Part shown: positions 28,501 to 35,860 of the stretch, one piece after another | Position numbering within the stretch: position 1 is the stretch's first letter | Layout: each line of letters begins with the position of its first letter | Assembly: GCA_040285745.1 (NCBI GenBank) | Contig: JAUFOR010000006.1 | Span: 496,001 to 560,000 of the forward strand | Origin: Barthelona sp. PCE | Taxonomy: Eukaryota; Metamonada: BaSk clade | Direction: 5' to 3' | Length of the DNA stretch: 64,000 nt | Program-made: the position numbers and the translations under genes | Notes under the pieces: model-generated | Told to the model about the DNA's origin: nothing | What the model saw: the letters and a program-made list of their open reading frames with translations, nothing else | The model's database searches: none

Positions 28501-29348
28501 AATCACGTGTCATGAGCAGTAAGAAACGACCTCTTTGGTTAGTCTTTGAGAATGCCGATCCTCTAGGTCAACCAATACAAATCATCTTTAAGAAAGGTGA
28601 TGATGTCAGGCAAGATATTCTCACATTACAGTTGTTTGAATACTTTAGACGTCTTTGGTTACACCAATCAATTCCTCAAGATCTTGTATTATATTCAGTT
28701 GTTGCTACAGGTGCACAATGTGGAATATTGGAAGTTGTATTGGAAGCAGAAACTACAGCAACAGTAACCAAGCAGTATGGTGGTACATTTGCAGCTTTCT
28801 CAAAGGAACCCTTTAAAGTATGGTTGGAACAAGGGAAAAACGCAGTTGAATATAAGGAAGCAGCTGATCGTTTTACCGTTTCATTGGCAAACTACTCTGT
28901 TGCTTGTTATGTACTGGGAATTGGTGATCGTCACAATGATAATGTGATGATGAAACACGAAGGCCCAATATTTCACATTGATTTTGGCCATTTCTTGGGC
29001 AATATCAAATATTTCCATGGTATCAAACGTGAACGTGCACCATTCATCTTAACTCCTGCAATGCTTGAAGTTGTAGGAGATAGAACAGATGAATTGGTTA
29101 ATATAAGTCAGTTATGTTATAATTCCTTGAGGGAAGTAGGTCCGGTAATTGTGGGATTTTTCTTGGCTATGTTGCCTTCAGAGATGCCAGAATTAGTTGC
29201 ACGTCGTGATTTAACATATCTTTTAGGTTCTTTAAGACCTGATTTAACTCAGGATGATGCAAATGATTATTTCCATTCATTAATTAAGCAATCAGAAACA
29301 ACTTTCTTTACACAAATCAATGATGCTTTTCATATCGCAGCCCATTAG
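25509..29348 (+). CDS. Phosphatidylinositol 3-kinase catalytic subunit, class I-like
   Basis: A 1279-residue lipid kinase. Residues ~1-200 are low-complexity, Ser- and acid-rich. A folded region ~210-380 may hold a Ras-binding-like domain. A C2 domain lies at ~475-680 (SNLYVRLQLVHG, MIIINIYG), the helical PIK domain at ~770-980 and the kinase domain at ~1000-1279. Kinase signatures include FKKGDDVRQDILTLQLFEYF (~1030), LGIGDRHNDNVMM (catalytic loop), HIDFGHFLGN (DFG) and the activation loop KYFHGIKRERAPFILT. The basic KRER box is typical of class I enzymes that phosphorylate PI(4,5)P2, rather than class III Vps34. Such kinases signal at the plasma membrane in phagocytosis and growth control. 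No N-terminal p85-binding domain is recognised. The start MSNSRISQLIS is the first ATG after a GTTTAA element. Confidence 0.9.
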   Translation: MSNSRISQLISAFQSEIDKQNSSVSNWESFKSKSKDKQGRGKFSDLVSSVRAQQTEDIKSSSKDLFTSSSTSSPKPKSIDVQPPEDPKRDSKKEEGVEQESVQSSLIEIEIEESPDIKTVIDSQEYIFNPHEENEVTKTLEKNASLTSLTVPGFSMPDMEVAVSEYEELSEDATESDVLEVDVSLDLLIGSQFKAESAGLFNTDDNVSVEYQPYFKKLEYLLGKYLPFLPNNLPALRLGHLYFFKKFNQNKSDLIEGKLKLTVEQPKDRELFLNVIYENNNNIAKKTLAFNLDRPIKDVFLILQRKLPIQNKKDINDLDFVLKMFGRDIFFDPECTFSDYPVLLDALPTYIHRLVPISLLPKVIDNRFTGVGPFTVDQYELFRGKLARDEFVEPIDHAKCMAYLKVEQEVFRTKVPYNLSINSDRVVKRRACRPSMSPFELLGTVLNEYPNQQYHDAIDTSNESLHLAHCYLKQPLTVHIESIENIAVDILEEILMIPNSNLYVRLQLVHGCHCVEEKTAGPFKLGSNMGFTMLCEKPFVFNTRICDLPKEAMIIINIYGAVGNGSYFDVIEPLISELHAKALKKKLGKAPKKEMNVSSISKVGMCVASATFNLWNFDGLLVSGRNTFNMWPNLHFTTRGYILQPTLSTKTPYISLYIPPTPTGVVFQNDREYMMALLARRYIDESLRSTQSDVEESEAIKLSANPLLRHKIKRKYVKPELQVEFEKSLGAFPEIVDDILEGKNTIEKLAATAHKQMTMLSLPPEEVLLSLMKLFVCDLIKIPTEIETKLMWEYRNFLVKDSRSLYHFATGLNSFDILCVFEFENFLLPKWKPYEEPMAYLMLLDRACMAETVIQHALSNLQKLSSQKLLLIAPQFVAALAHQRYLVNPVIEFLWTKYDVNDLYWLLYSTFENRYHSMQSFFLLEQMLWYAQDVSLLIEQKHLIDELESIADVIKAQSSVEYTWDYELLNELVDELNEKLSSSLLPVSGHLRVKRVLKSRVMSSKKRPLWLVFENADPLGQPIQIIFKKGDDVRQDILTLQLFEYFRRLWLHQSIPQDLVLYSVVATGAQCGILEVVLEAETTATVTKQYGGTFAAFSKEPFKVWLEQGKNAVEYKEAADRFTVSLANYSVACYVLGIGDRHNDNVMMKHEGPIFHIDFGHFLGNIKYFHGIKRERAPFILTPAMLEVVGDRTDELVNISQLCYNSLREVGPVIVGFFLAMLPSEMPELVARRDLTYLLGSLRPDLTQDDANDYFHSLIKQSETTFFTQINDAFHIAAH

Positions 29349-29423
29349 TCATTATTTTTCAATAATAAACAGCAATTTACTCTACTTTCTTTTGATTTGA
29401 TTGCTTAAAAAAATACAAACTAA

Positions 29424-30917
29424 CTAGAAACCCCTGTTTGACCAAAAATCATCAGGATTGTTATTGACAGATTTTGATGCATAATAACGATCCTTTGCAT
29501 CATTACCTAACAAATCTAAATCGGCTTCTGATTTAATTACACCCTTTGGAAGATATTCGATCAAATCTGCACCAAACTCCTGCAATAGACGCTGACGTTC
29601 TTCTTCGACAAGACGTTGGATAGCAGCTTCGTTTTCTTGTTCCTTCATGAATTCGAATAATTCTAACTCCTTCTCTTGTTGTCGTCTGTCACGTTGAGCA
29701 GCAAGTTGTTGCTCAAGCTCAATGCGATGGTGCAGGAGATCTGTGGCGCGTTGGGCTGCGCGTTCTGCTTCTCTTGCTTCAATAGCAGCATTCTCTAACT
29801 GTAATTGATACTCGTACTCTGCTTCACGTTGACGATCCATACGAGCACGTTCACGCTTCTGTTGCAAGATTTCCTCGTTAGCACGAGCGATTTCAGCACG
29901 TTGACGAGCTTCTTCCTCAATGCGCATTGCTTCACTTTCACGAAGACGAGCCTTGTCTTCTTCCTCTTGTAAAAGGGTGAGAACCTCCTCATACTCATCG
30001 CGACGACGCTTGGCTTCAAGGGCCTGAGAAGATAAGTGCTCAAATAGCTCTTGACGTTGTGCTTCAAGTTTCTGACGTTGTTCAGCTTGTTGATTCTTAC
30101 GGTAATCAACGGCCTCTCTGTACTCAGCAATTTCAATTTCCTCCTGTCTGGTGCGCTCAGCTTCAGCGGCCAAATAAGCTTGACGATCAGCCAAATAATC
30201 AGTAATAAATTTGTGAACTTCTTGACGACGTTGTTCGTGCTTTCTTTGTTCAGCCATCTGTTCATTGCGAACCTGAGCAACAATACGCTCGACTTCTTCT
30301 CTCTCTTTTTCTTTTTCAAGAAGAAGCATACGCTTACGTTCTTCGCGTTCAGATATTTGCTGAGATAATACTCTTTGTCCTTCAATAGCGTTATTACGAC
30401 GGCGTTCTTCGTCCATGATGATGCGCTGCTCCATCTCTCGATCAGCTTGCATGTTAAGTTGGAACTCTTCATGAGAAATTTCTTTTTGGTGTTGTTGAAG
30501 AAGTTCTTTTTCAGCAGCCTGCGCTTTTTGTTCTTTGGCAACCATTGCCATCTTGAGCTTGGCTGTGAGATCCCTTAATTCAGCATTCTCACTGCGCAAA
30601 CGACGACGAAGCATTTCATCTCTCATTTTTTCATCGTTCTTTTCCTTCAAATATGCGCTCATCCTTTTCTCTGCAGCATCAGTTTCCTGTTGCAACATGC
30701 GCTTCCTCTGAAGTTCTTCGTATTGTTGACGTAATTGTTGTTGTTTCAATTGTTCGTTACGAATGTTACTGGCACGCTTGGCCTGAATCTTGGCTTCAAT
30801 GTGACCTCGATCCTTATGTGCAGCATGCTGTTGAGCAAACGTTCCGTAAACTTTCTGACGTTCTTCATATGCACGTTCGTTTTGAATCTGTCTTGCGTAC
30901 GCGTTGGTTGGATTCAT
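29424..30917 (-). CDS. MNS1-like axonemal coiled-coil protein (TPH domain)
   Basis: A 497-residue protein that is almost one continuous charged coiled coil rich in E, R, K and Q, of the trichohyalin-plectin-homology (TPH) type. Length equals that of MNS1 (~495 residues in animals). The block RSENAELRDLTAKLKMAM followed by KEQKAQAAEKELL near residue 110 and the non-coiled end DLIEYLPKGVIKSEADLD with a terminal short Gly/Phe tail fit MNS1 best. CFAP53 and CFAP45 are TPH-domain alternatives. MNS1 is a microtubule inner protein of motile cilia. The coding strand gives many E/R/Q codons and dense antisense frames that are not genes. The start MNPTNAYARQIQNERAYEE is the first ATG. It converges on the PI3K gene with 75 bases between. 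Confidence 0.7.
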   Translation of the reverse strand: MNPTNAYARQIQNERAYEERQKVYGTFAQQHAAHKDRGHIEAKIQAKRASNIRNEQLKQQQLRQQYEELQRKRMLQQETDAAEKRMSAYLKEKNDEKMRDEMLRRRLRSENAELRDLTAKLKMAMVAKEQKAQAAEKELLQQHQKEISHEEFQLNMQADREMEQRIIMDEERRRNNAIEGQRVLSQQISEREERKRMLLLEKEKEREEVERIVAQVRNEQMAEQRKHEQRRQEVHKFITDYLADRQAYLAAEAERTRQEEIEIAEYREAVDYRKNQQAEQRQKLEAQRQELFEHLSSQALEAKRRRDEYEEVLTLLQEEEDKARLRESEAMRIEEEARQRAEIARANEEILQQKRERARMDRQREAEYEYQLQLENAAIEAREAERAAQRATDLLHHRIELEQQLAAQRDRRQQEKELELFEFMKEQENEAAIQRLVEEERQRLLQEFGADLIEYLPKGVIKSEADLDLLGNDAKDRYYASKSVNNNPDDFWSNRGF

Positions 30918-31167
30918 CGTATTATCTGTCTTTCACAGGTATTTATAGTTAAAAGAGAAGGATATGTACAAACACATAAAAGTTTACTCATGTGTTTCTT
31001 CAACAATCTGTTCACTTAAAGTGTAATACGGAGCCTGAAAGATTCCAAAAACATCCATAAATAACTCAATTCTTACTTTATTTTTGAAAAAGATAGCGTT
31101 TGCTTTGTATATGCCACAGTATGGTATTATAGTATCATGTTACTGTACTAATCACAAATAGGCAGTA

Positions 31168-32760
31168 TCATTTCGCAAAGATGGCATACAGGCCGAGGAC
31201 CGAGAACGAGACGCCGGCGACGAGCATCATCCACGCGTACTTGCGGTGCTCGCGGTACCTGAGGCGCGTCGTGCGGCCCGGCCTTGTCAGCGACAGGAAC
31301 GACAGCGATGGCATCATGAAGACGACAAACGTCGACACAGTCGCGCCCGCGAACTGCAGGATGATTCCCAGGTCGGTTATTAGGAACGTCATACCGTAGC
31401 ACATCGCGACGACGACAACGATAAGCAGCTTGTACTTCTTCGTGTTGAAGATTCCCATGAAGATCGTCCTCGCGGCGTAGCAGATGATGGGGAACGACAG
31501 GCAAACGACGACAGACATGAAGAACTTGGCGAGGTAGACGGTGACGTGTGTCGGGTCGTAGTTGAGCAGCAGGTTTGGCTGGCATCCTGTTCCGAAGTGG
31601 AAGTATGCAAACATGCCGATTACGACGTAGAAGATGCCGTCGATTGAGATGGCGCGCTTGACGACCTTCTTCATCTTTGGCGTGGAGCGATGGTGCAGCT
31701 CCTCGTACATTTTGGGAATGTTCAGGTGCGCGCTGAAGATGAGAAGTAGGATCGACAGCCCGCTGATTGCGTGCTTGAAGCTGCGCGGGGCGATCAGGCT
31801 GAACGTATCGAGCCCGGGAAACCCGGAGTCAAGGCTTCGGAATATGATGATGAACGCGCATGCAATGACACCGACGATCGCGATCGAAGATGCGGTAGCC
31901 AGCGACTTGAGCGAGCGCAGCAATGACAGCGGGAGGAGGATTGTGATGACGATGACTCCCAACAAAAAGTTGCCTGACGAGTACCAGCCGGGTTCGACGA
32001 AGATCTCTACGAGTGGCGTGAAGTAGTCCTTGATGATGATCATGTACGCCGTCAGAAAGCACAGACAGAGCAGCGAGATGAAGAAGTCGACAACGCCGAG
32101 GACATAGCGCGGGAACGCCGCGACGAGGATATCCTTCCACGTGAACTTCTTACACATGTTGCAGCAGTGCGTGATCAGGATCATCGAGTAACCGGACATG
32201 ATGCCCAGGGCGATGACTGCGATGATTGTTGGGATGAACGACAGCAGCGAGAAGGCGTACGAGACCGAGAGGACGCCGGTGCCGACGAGGTTGTTCATGA
32301 GGTTGATTGTCTGGGCACGGACGGTCGTCGTGTGCTCGGCCGAGAACGACGGGGCTGCCATAGACACGCCGCGGATGCGGTGGACCTGGCTCCTGCCTGC
32401 GTCGTTGACATCCTCGTCGAGGTCGATCTGGATGAAGGAGCCCAGGCTGCCTGTCTTGGGGAAGAAGAAGGATGACGCCGACCTGAGGAAGCTGCCGGTG
32501 AACGACATGCGGCCCTCGTCCTTCTTCTCGACGTCCGACCCGTCTGTGTGCTCAGACTCGGTCTCAGACTCGGAAAGCCCGTTTGACTCGTCGTCTGTGG
32601 CTGGAACGATCAGCTTGACGGCGGTCTCGGCGTCTGACAGGATTTCTTCCGCCTGGATCTGCTGCTCGTCGGTCTCGAGCGGAGGTTCGTTGGTTGTGAT
32701 GCTCTCGAGGGTTCCCATCTCCTCCTCGACTGGGGACATGTGCGGTTCGATGTCGCTCAT
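31168..32760 (-). CDS. Amino acid/auxin permease (AAAP) transporter, cassette copy 1
   Basis: A 530-residue transporter of the AAAP family (SLC38/AVT-like, Aa_trans domain). Residues 1-~170 are an acidic cytosolic extension (SESETESEHTDGSDVEKKDE). The domain begins with RAQTINLMNNLVGTGVLSV, the family's first-helix motif around the substrate site, followed by about ten more membrane helices to the C terminus (LGLYAIFAK). AAAP carriers exchange neutral amino acids with Na+ or H+. The start MSDIEPHMSP is the first ATG; upstream open sequence has no ATG. The gene is GC-rich with C/G third positions, unlike the AT-rich genes around it, and is identical to the copy at 50797 except for one T and two synonymous changes in the last two codons. 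It diverges from the flavin-reductase gene. Confidence 0.9.
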   Translation of the reverse strand: MSDIEPHMSPVEEEMGTLESITTNEPPLETDEQQIQAEEILSDAETAVKLIVPATDDESNGLSESETESEHTDGSDVEKKDEGRMSFTGSFLRSASSFFFPKTGSLGSFIQIDLDEDVNDAGRSQVHRIRGVSMAAPSFSAEHTTTVRAQTINLMNNLVGTGVLSVSYAFSLLSFIPTIIAVIALGIMSGYSMILITHCCNMCKKFTWKDILVAAFPRYVLGVVDFFISLLCLCFLTAYMIIIKDYFTPLVEIFVEPGWYSSGNFLLGVIVITILLPLSLLRSLKSLATASSIAIVGVIACAFIIIFRSLDSGFPGLDTFSLIAPRSFKHAISGLSILLLIFSAHLNIPKMYEELHHRSTPKMKKVVKRAISIDGIFYVVIGMFAYFHFGTGCQPNLLLNYDPTHVTVYLAKFFMSVVVCLSFPIICYAARTIFMGIFNTKKYKLLIVVVVAMCYGMTFLITDLGIILQFAGATVSTFVVFMMPSLSFLSLTRPGRTTRLRYREHRKYAWMMLVAGVSFSVLGLYAIFAK

Positions 32761-33917
32761 TCGTGGGGTGCTTGTGATGCGCGAAAGTGGACGAAAAAGA
32801 GAGAATGCAGATTGTGGCGGGAGCTCCCAGCACGCGTCCAACGCACCTGTGTGGCGGGTGGGCCCATGCGCACTCCCCCCTGGGGCACCGGCGGGTCGCA
32901 CGGGGACGATTGCTGGGGGGAGATTCTATCAGATACAGGCCCAATCAAATCAACTCCCACCGCTCCGCTCCGCCCATAGCCGTCGCCCCTCGCCGTCGCA
33001 CCTGCCGCACAGCCGTGGAGCCCATGTAGTTCGTTGCGATGCCGTAAACCGCAATCAACATTCCAGCTGCATTCAAGCGCCCAGCCGCCCCCGTGGCCCG
33101 CCCGCAGCCACGCGCCCGCGCCCCAGGATGCGGGGGGACAAATGCGTCATTAAGTGCGATTCTCAATTAAGAGACGGAGGGGGTGCCTGCGCGGGTTCCA
33201 GCCCAGAAAGAACGCACCCTGTCAAGGCCGCCCACACCGGCGCAGCGCAGCGCTCCCACAAACCAACATTACTGTTTCCCGTTTTCTCACCCGTTTCGTA
33301 AGCAGCAACATGAGCAGAGTATCAATCAAGCCCGGCACACAGTACCCGGCCGCCACAGGCCTGTACGTCCTCGGCTCCGAACATGACGGCGCTCGCTCCT
33401 TCCTCGCCCTCAGCTGGTGCACTCGCTTCAGCAGCTCGCCCAAGAAGGCGCTGTGGGTCGCAGGCATCAACCGTCGCCACAACACGCTCGCAATGATCCG
33501 CGAGGTCGGTACCTTTTCTATGAGCATCGTCTCTCCCGACTGGGCTGACAAGGCCGACGCCATGGGCCTCAAGAGCTCCCGCGCCGTTGACAAGGCGTCG
33601 TTCGTGGACGGCATCGAGCACACAACGATGCTCAACATGCCTTTTCCCACAGAAGCTCGCGTCGTTATGGACTGCCGCCTGGTTGACATCAACGAGATTG
33701 AAGGCGTCCCGAACGCCATGGTCACGTTTGAGGTCGTTGGCGCCGAGGCCAAGGAGGAGTGCGTGCGGAACAGCGTATGCACACACGAGGCCGTCGATCC
33801 GCTCGTGTTCCTGATGGGCAACGACGGCAACGTGTACCACCGCCTCGACTTCTCGGAGGGCGGGTCGTACGTCGCCAATGCGTGGTCCGCTGGCCGTGCG
33901 ATCGTGCAGGCTGCTGA
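31175..33917. repeat. GC-rich inverted-repeat cassette, copy 1 (2743 bp)
   Basis: Contains the AAAP transporter, a 549-base GC-rich divergent promoter and the flavin-reductase gene. It matches 49641-52383 in reverse orientation with no substitutions found; differences are four single-base indels. Hand counts give 55-78% GC on sampled lines inside against 20-23% immediately outside copy 2. Both ends of identity fall within the final codons of the two genes. No terminal inverted repeats, target-site duplications or transposase genes accompany it. Confidence 0.95.
32761..33309. promoter_or_regulatory. GC-rich bidirectional promoter, cassette copy 1
   Basis: 549 bases between the divergent transporter and flavin-reductase starts; one 60-base line (33061-33120) is 78% GC. 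Two AT-containing islands stand out: CCCAATCAAATCA around 32940, with a CCAAT-like box, and ATTAAGTGCGATTCTCAATT around 33150. They lie ~180 bases from the transporter ATG and ~140 bases from the flavin-reductase ATG and may be core elements. Long open frames across this region are by-products of high GC. Compared with copy 2 it has one extra C (six-C run at 32874-32880), lacks a T in AATTAAGAGACG and has one extra T in TGTTTCCCG. Confidence 0.6.
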
Positions 33918-33927
33918 AGAAAAATGA
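33310..33927 (+). CDS. Flavin reductase-like FMN-binding domain protein, cassette copy 1
   Basis: A 205-residue protein of the flavin-reductase-like (flavoredoxin) split-barrel family. GTQYPAATGLYVLGSEHDG begins the barrel; FLALSWCTRFSSSPKKALW matches the family's FMN-contacting strand region, and NTLAMIREVGTFSMSIVS the following conserved block; a middle insert holds the SSRAVDKASF loop and the C-terminal half has PTEARVVMDCRLVDIN. Such proteins bind FMN and pass electrons in anaerobic or microaerophilic metabolism; the physiological partner is unknown. The sequence is bacterial-like in family and strongly GC-biased. The last residues are AAEEK, against AADE in copy 2. The start is the ATG giving MSRVSIKPG. 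It is divergent from the AAAP transporter, suggesting joint expression. Confidence 0.85.
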   Translation: MSRVSIKPGTQYPAATGLYVLGSEHDGARSFLALSWCTRFSSSPKKALWVAGINRRHNTLAMIREVGTFSMSIVSPDWADKADAMGLKSSRAVDKASFVDGIEHTTMLNMPFPTEARVVMDCRLVDINEIEGVPNAMVTFEVVGAEAKEECVRNSVCTHEAVDPLVFLMGNDGNVYHRLDFSEGGSYVANAWSAGRAIVQAAEEK

Positions 33928-34010
33928 TGATATTCTTGTAAATTACGTTTGTAAGAGTTTGATTTAACAAGCCAATCATAGCTAAATGTTTTTTACAGAA
34001 AAATTATACA

Positions 34011-34487
34011 CTATTTAATAGAAGGCATTTCTAAACCTCGTTTCCTTCGCATTTCAATTAACTTTTGATACTCTTGAGGAGTTAATTTAATACGAACGTT
34101 GCTTGCTGTTATAAGTTTCCTATTGGAATGTGTGGGAGAATCTTGATTGATTGGCATATCTAAAATCTTCTTGATTTGTGGGAGTTTACGTGGTGATGCA
34201 GACATCACCTTTGACGCGCTGATGTGGTTAATTAAGGCACTCATGGATCGATGAATAATGCATCTTATTTTTGAAAATTCGCAGATTAGTGGTGATCCAC
34301 AGTTTTTATGCTCGAAATCTACAATCATTTCAGACAACCGTCTTACTTCTTTAAGTAATTCTTCGCATTTATCGATGTTCTCTGTTTTCTGATTCAATAA
34401 ATGCTCAACACAATTATCTACCTCAATAGTGAACGAAGCGGCCTTTTCCAATGATTCCTCGGTCGGTTCTAAACAAAAAAGGTCCAT
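34011..34487 (-). CDS. Hypothetical protein, 158 aa
   Basis: A short AT-rich gene encoding a mainly helical protein (ESLEKAASFTIEVDNCVEHL, EELLKEVRRLSEMIVDFEH) with a basic end (TPQEYQKLIEMRRKRGLE). No known family was recognised. I take the ATG giving MDLFCLEPTEES; the frame extends upstream through a hydrophobic stretch to another ATG-less region and a possible longer form would begin MTQISVFLFF, which could be read as a signal anchor. It faces the cassette tail to tail with 83 bases between and diverges from the Rpn13 gene. Protein-like composition and placement between genes support it as real. Confidence 0.55.
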   Translation of the reverse strand: MDLFCLEPTEESLEKAASFTIEVDNCVEHLLNQKTENIDKCEELLKEVRRLSEMIVDFEHKNCGSPLICEFSKIRCIIHRSMSALINHISASKVMSASPRKLPQIKKILDMPINQDSPTHSNRKLITASNVRIKLTPQEYQKLIEMRRKRGLEMPSIK

Positions 34488-34885
34488 AACCGTTGTGCAA
34501 AAAATGTAAAAGATAAAGAAAAGGAAAACAGATATCTGTGTCACTTTTTGATGTTCTGTCGCTGTTTTAACGTGGACGCGTGCGTGTGCAAAATAATGTA
34601 AATAGAAAATGAAAGAGTTGACAGTGTAACAATTTCAACCATTACTCCAACGTTGAGTGCATGTTGATGGCAAGGTAAAGTTATTAACGCTTAAAAAAGC
34701 ATTTTATTTACAATTCTTACCAGTTTATGCAGGTATATTTTCTTATTCTTTAACACGGATATAAGTGAAACCAGATCATAATGAACACCATATAGCTCAA
34801 AATTAACATATTATACTTATTGGACTATTTGTGTGGGTTGTTTTTTCTTTATTCCACCTTTTCACATTTCATAGCACCAATAATT
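34488..34885. other. Divergent intergenic region hypothetical/Rpn13
   Basis: About 400 AT-rich bases between two divergent starts, shorter if the hypothetical gene uses its longer form. No RNA gene, repeat or clear motif was seen beyond A/T runs. Confidence 0.4.
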
Positions 34886-35818
34886 ATGTCAGACGGTGTA
34901 GCTGCATGTTTTGGTAAAGTTGAGAATCGTCAATTGATACCAACCGAAGAGGGAGTGTTAAGGGTTTCTACAAGCTATAAACTGCTTCGACTCATTTTTG
35001 AGGTTAAGAAAGAGATTCTATTTGAGAAGACAATCCTCTTACCCTCCAGCATTTTGATAAAATCTATTTCTAAACGTTCAGATTCTGGTTCTCCACAGAT
35101 TTACAGGTTTATTTTTGATAATGGAACGGAATTTGAGGACAGTGCCTACTTTTTCTTCACAACAACAAATTCAGCTGTTGATCAACAATTTTTTACATAT
35201 TTGCAACAAAAAACAGCTTTAGAAACAAAATATTATTATAATGAAACATATTTTGGGCATGGTGACAGATCTATCTTTCATAAAATTAATCGACGCAGAA
35301 TATTAGGTGTACCTATGAATATTGATGATGAAGAATTTGCGGAACATTTACGAGCACTGGTAGATATGGGCGGCAGAAGACGTTCCAGACAGGAAGTTGA
35401 CTATCCACCTCAAGATATGAACTTCTCAAACTTTTTATTGGGTGTTGTTGAACATTTGCAATCGAATAATGTGAATATTACAGAGGAAGAAAATGGTAAT
35501 TTGAGAGCAATGCTTCCTGCAACTGTTGCAGGCTCACCAGATAGATTAGATAGTACATTTAATAGCCCTTCTTTTAGAGATTTTCTGCAAATATTTAATG
35601 AAACTTTAGAATCAGGACAATTAGGTTATTATTCCGGTGAATTTGGCTTTCCTAATCATACTCTTGATAATTCCCAATCACTTATGAATCACTTAGTAAG
35701 AGAGCAACCAAATTTTCAGAATCAAAGGAGACGTGCAAGAGATGATGAAAATGAAGAAGAATATGATGAAGAGAATGACATTGTTTTGCCACCTCATCCA
35801 GCATGTGATATGCAATAG
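34886..35818 (+). CDS. Proteasomal ubiquitin receptor Rpn13/ADRM1
   Basis: A 310-residue protein with both Rpn13 domains. The N-terminal Pru (PH-like) domain occupies ~5-115, with GVLRVSTSYKLLRLIFEV in the beta-barrel and an edge strand FDNGTEFEDSAYFFFTT, although the canonical W and K/F residues of animal Pru are substituted. The C-terminal DEUBAD domain (~200-295) is the stronger evidence: LDSTFNSPSFRDFLQIFNET then LESGQLGYYSGEFGF closely follows the Rpn13 helix pattern that binds the deubiquitinase UCH37. The last residues are very acidic. Rpn13 docks ubiquitinated substrates on the 26S proteasome via Rpn2. The start is the ATG giving MSDGVAACFGK; no ATG lies upstream in frame. It is 42 bases before the CAP-H2 gene on the same strand. 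Confidence 0.8.
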   Translation: MSDGVAACFGKVENRQLIPTEEGVLRVSTSYKLLRLIFEVKKEILFEKTILLPSSILIKSISKRSDSGSPQIYRFIFDNGTEFEDSAYFFFTTTNSAVDQQFFTYLQQKTALETKYYYNETYFGHGDRSIFHKINRRRILGVPMNIDDEEFAEHLRALVDMGGRRRSRQEVDYPPQDMNFSNFLLGVVEHLQSNNVNITEEENGNLRAMLPATVAGSPDRLDSTFNSPSFRDFLQIFNETLESGQLGYYSGEFGFPNHTLDNSQSLMNHLVREQPNFQNQRRRARDDENEEEYDEENDIVLPPHPACDMQ

Positions 35819-35860
35819 TTCAAAAAATTTGTTATAGTAAAACTCACCTTCACATATCCA

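Noticed and set aside
29795-30541. 248-codon frame overlapping the MNS1-like gene in another frame
   Set aside because: K/R/N/F-rich translation of a coiled-coil gene read in a shifted frame; the annotated frame has the family signature.
32198-33301. 367-codon open frame antisense to the cassette transporter and across the promoter, and its 276-codon partner at 50529-51359
   Set aside because: Arises because GC-rich DNA has few stop codons; low-complexity Arg/Ser/Pro content, begins inside another gene, and the two copies break differently at the indels.
31161-33930. Cassette as a transposon
   Set aside because: No transposase, no terminal inverted repeats beyond AAATGAT created by two stop codons in copy 1, no target-site duplication, and homologous diverged ends at the other copy.
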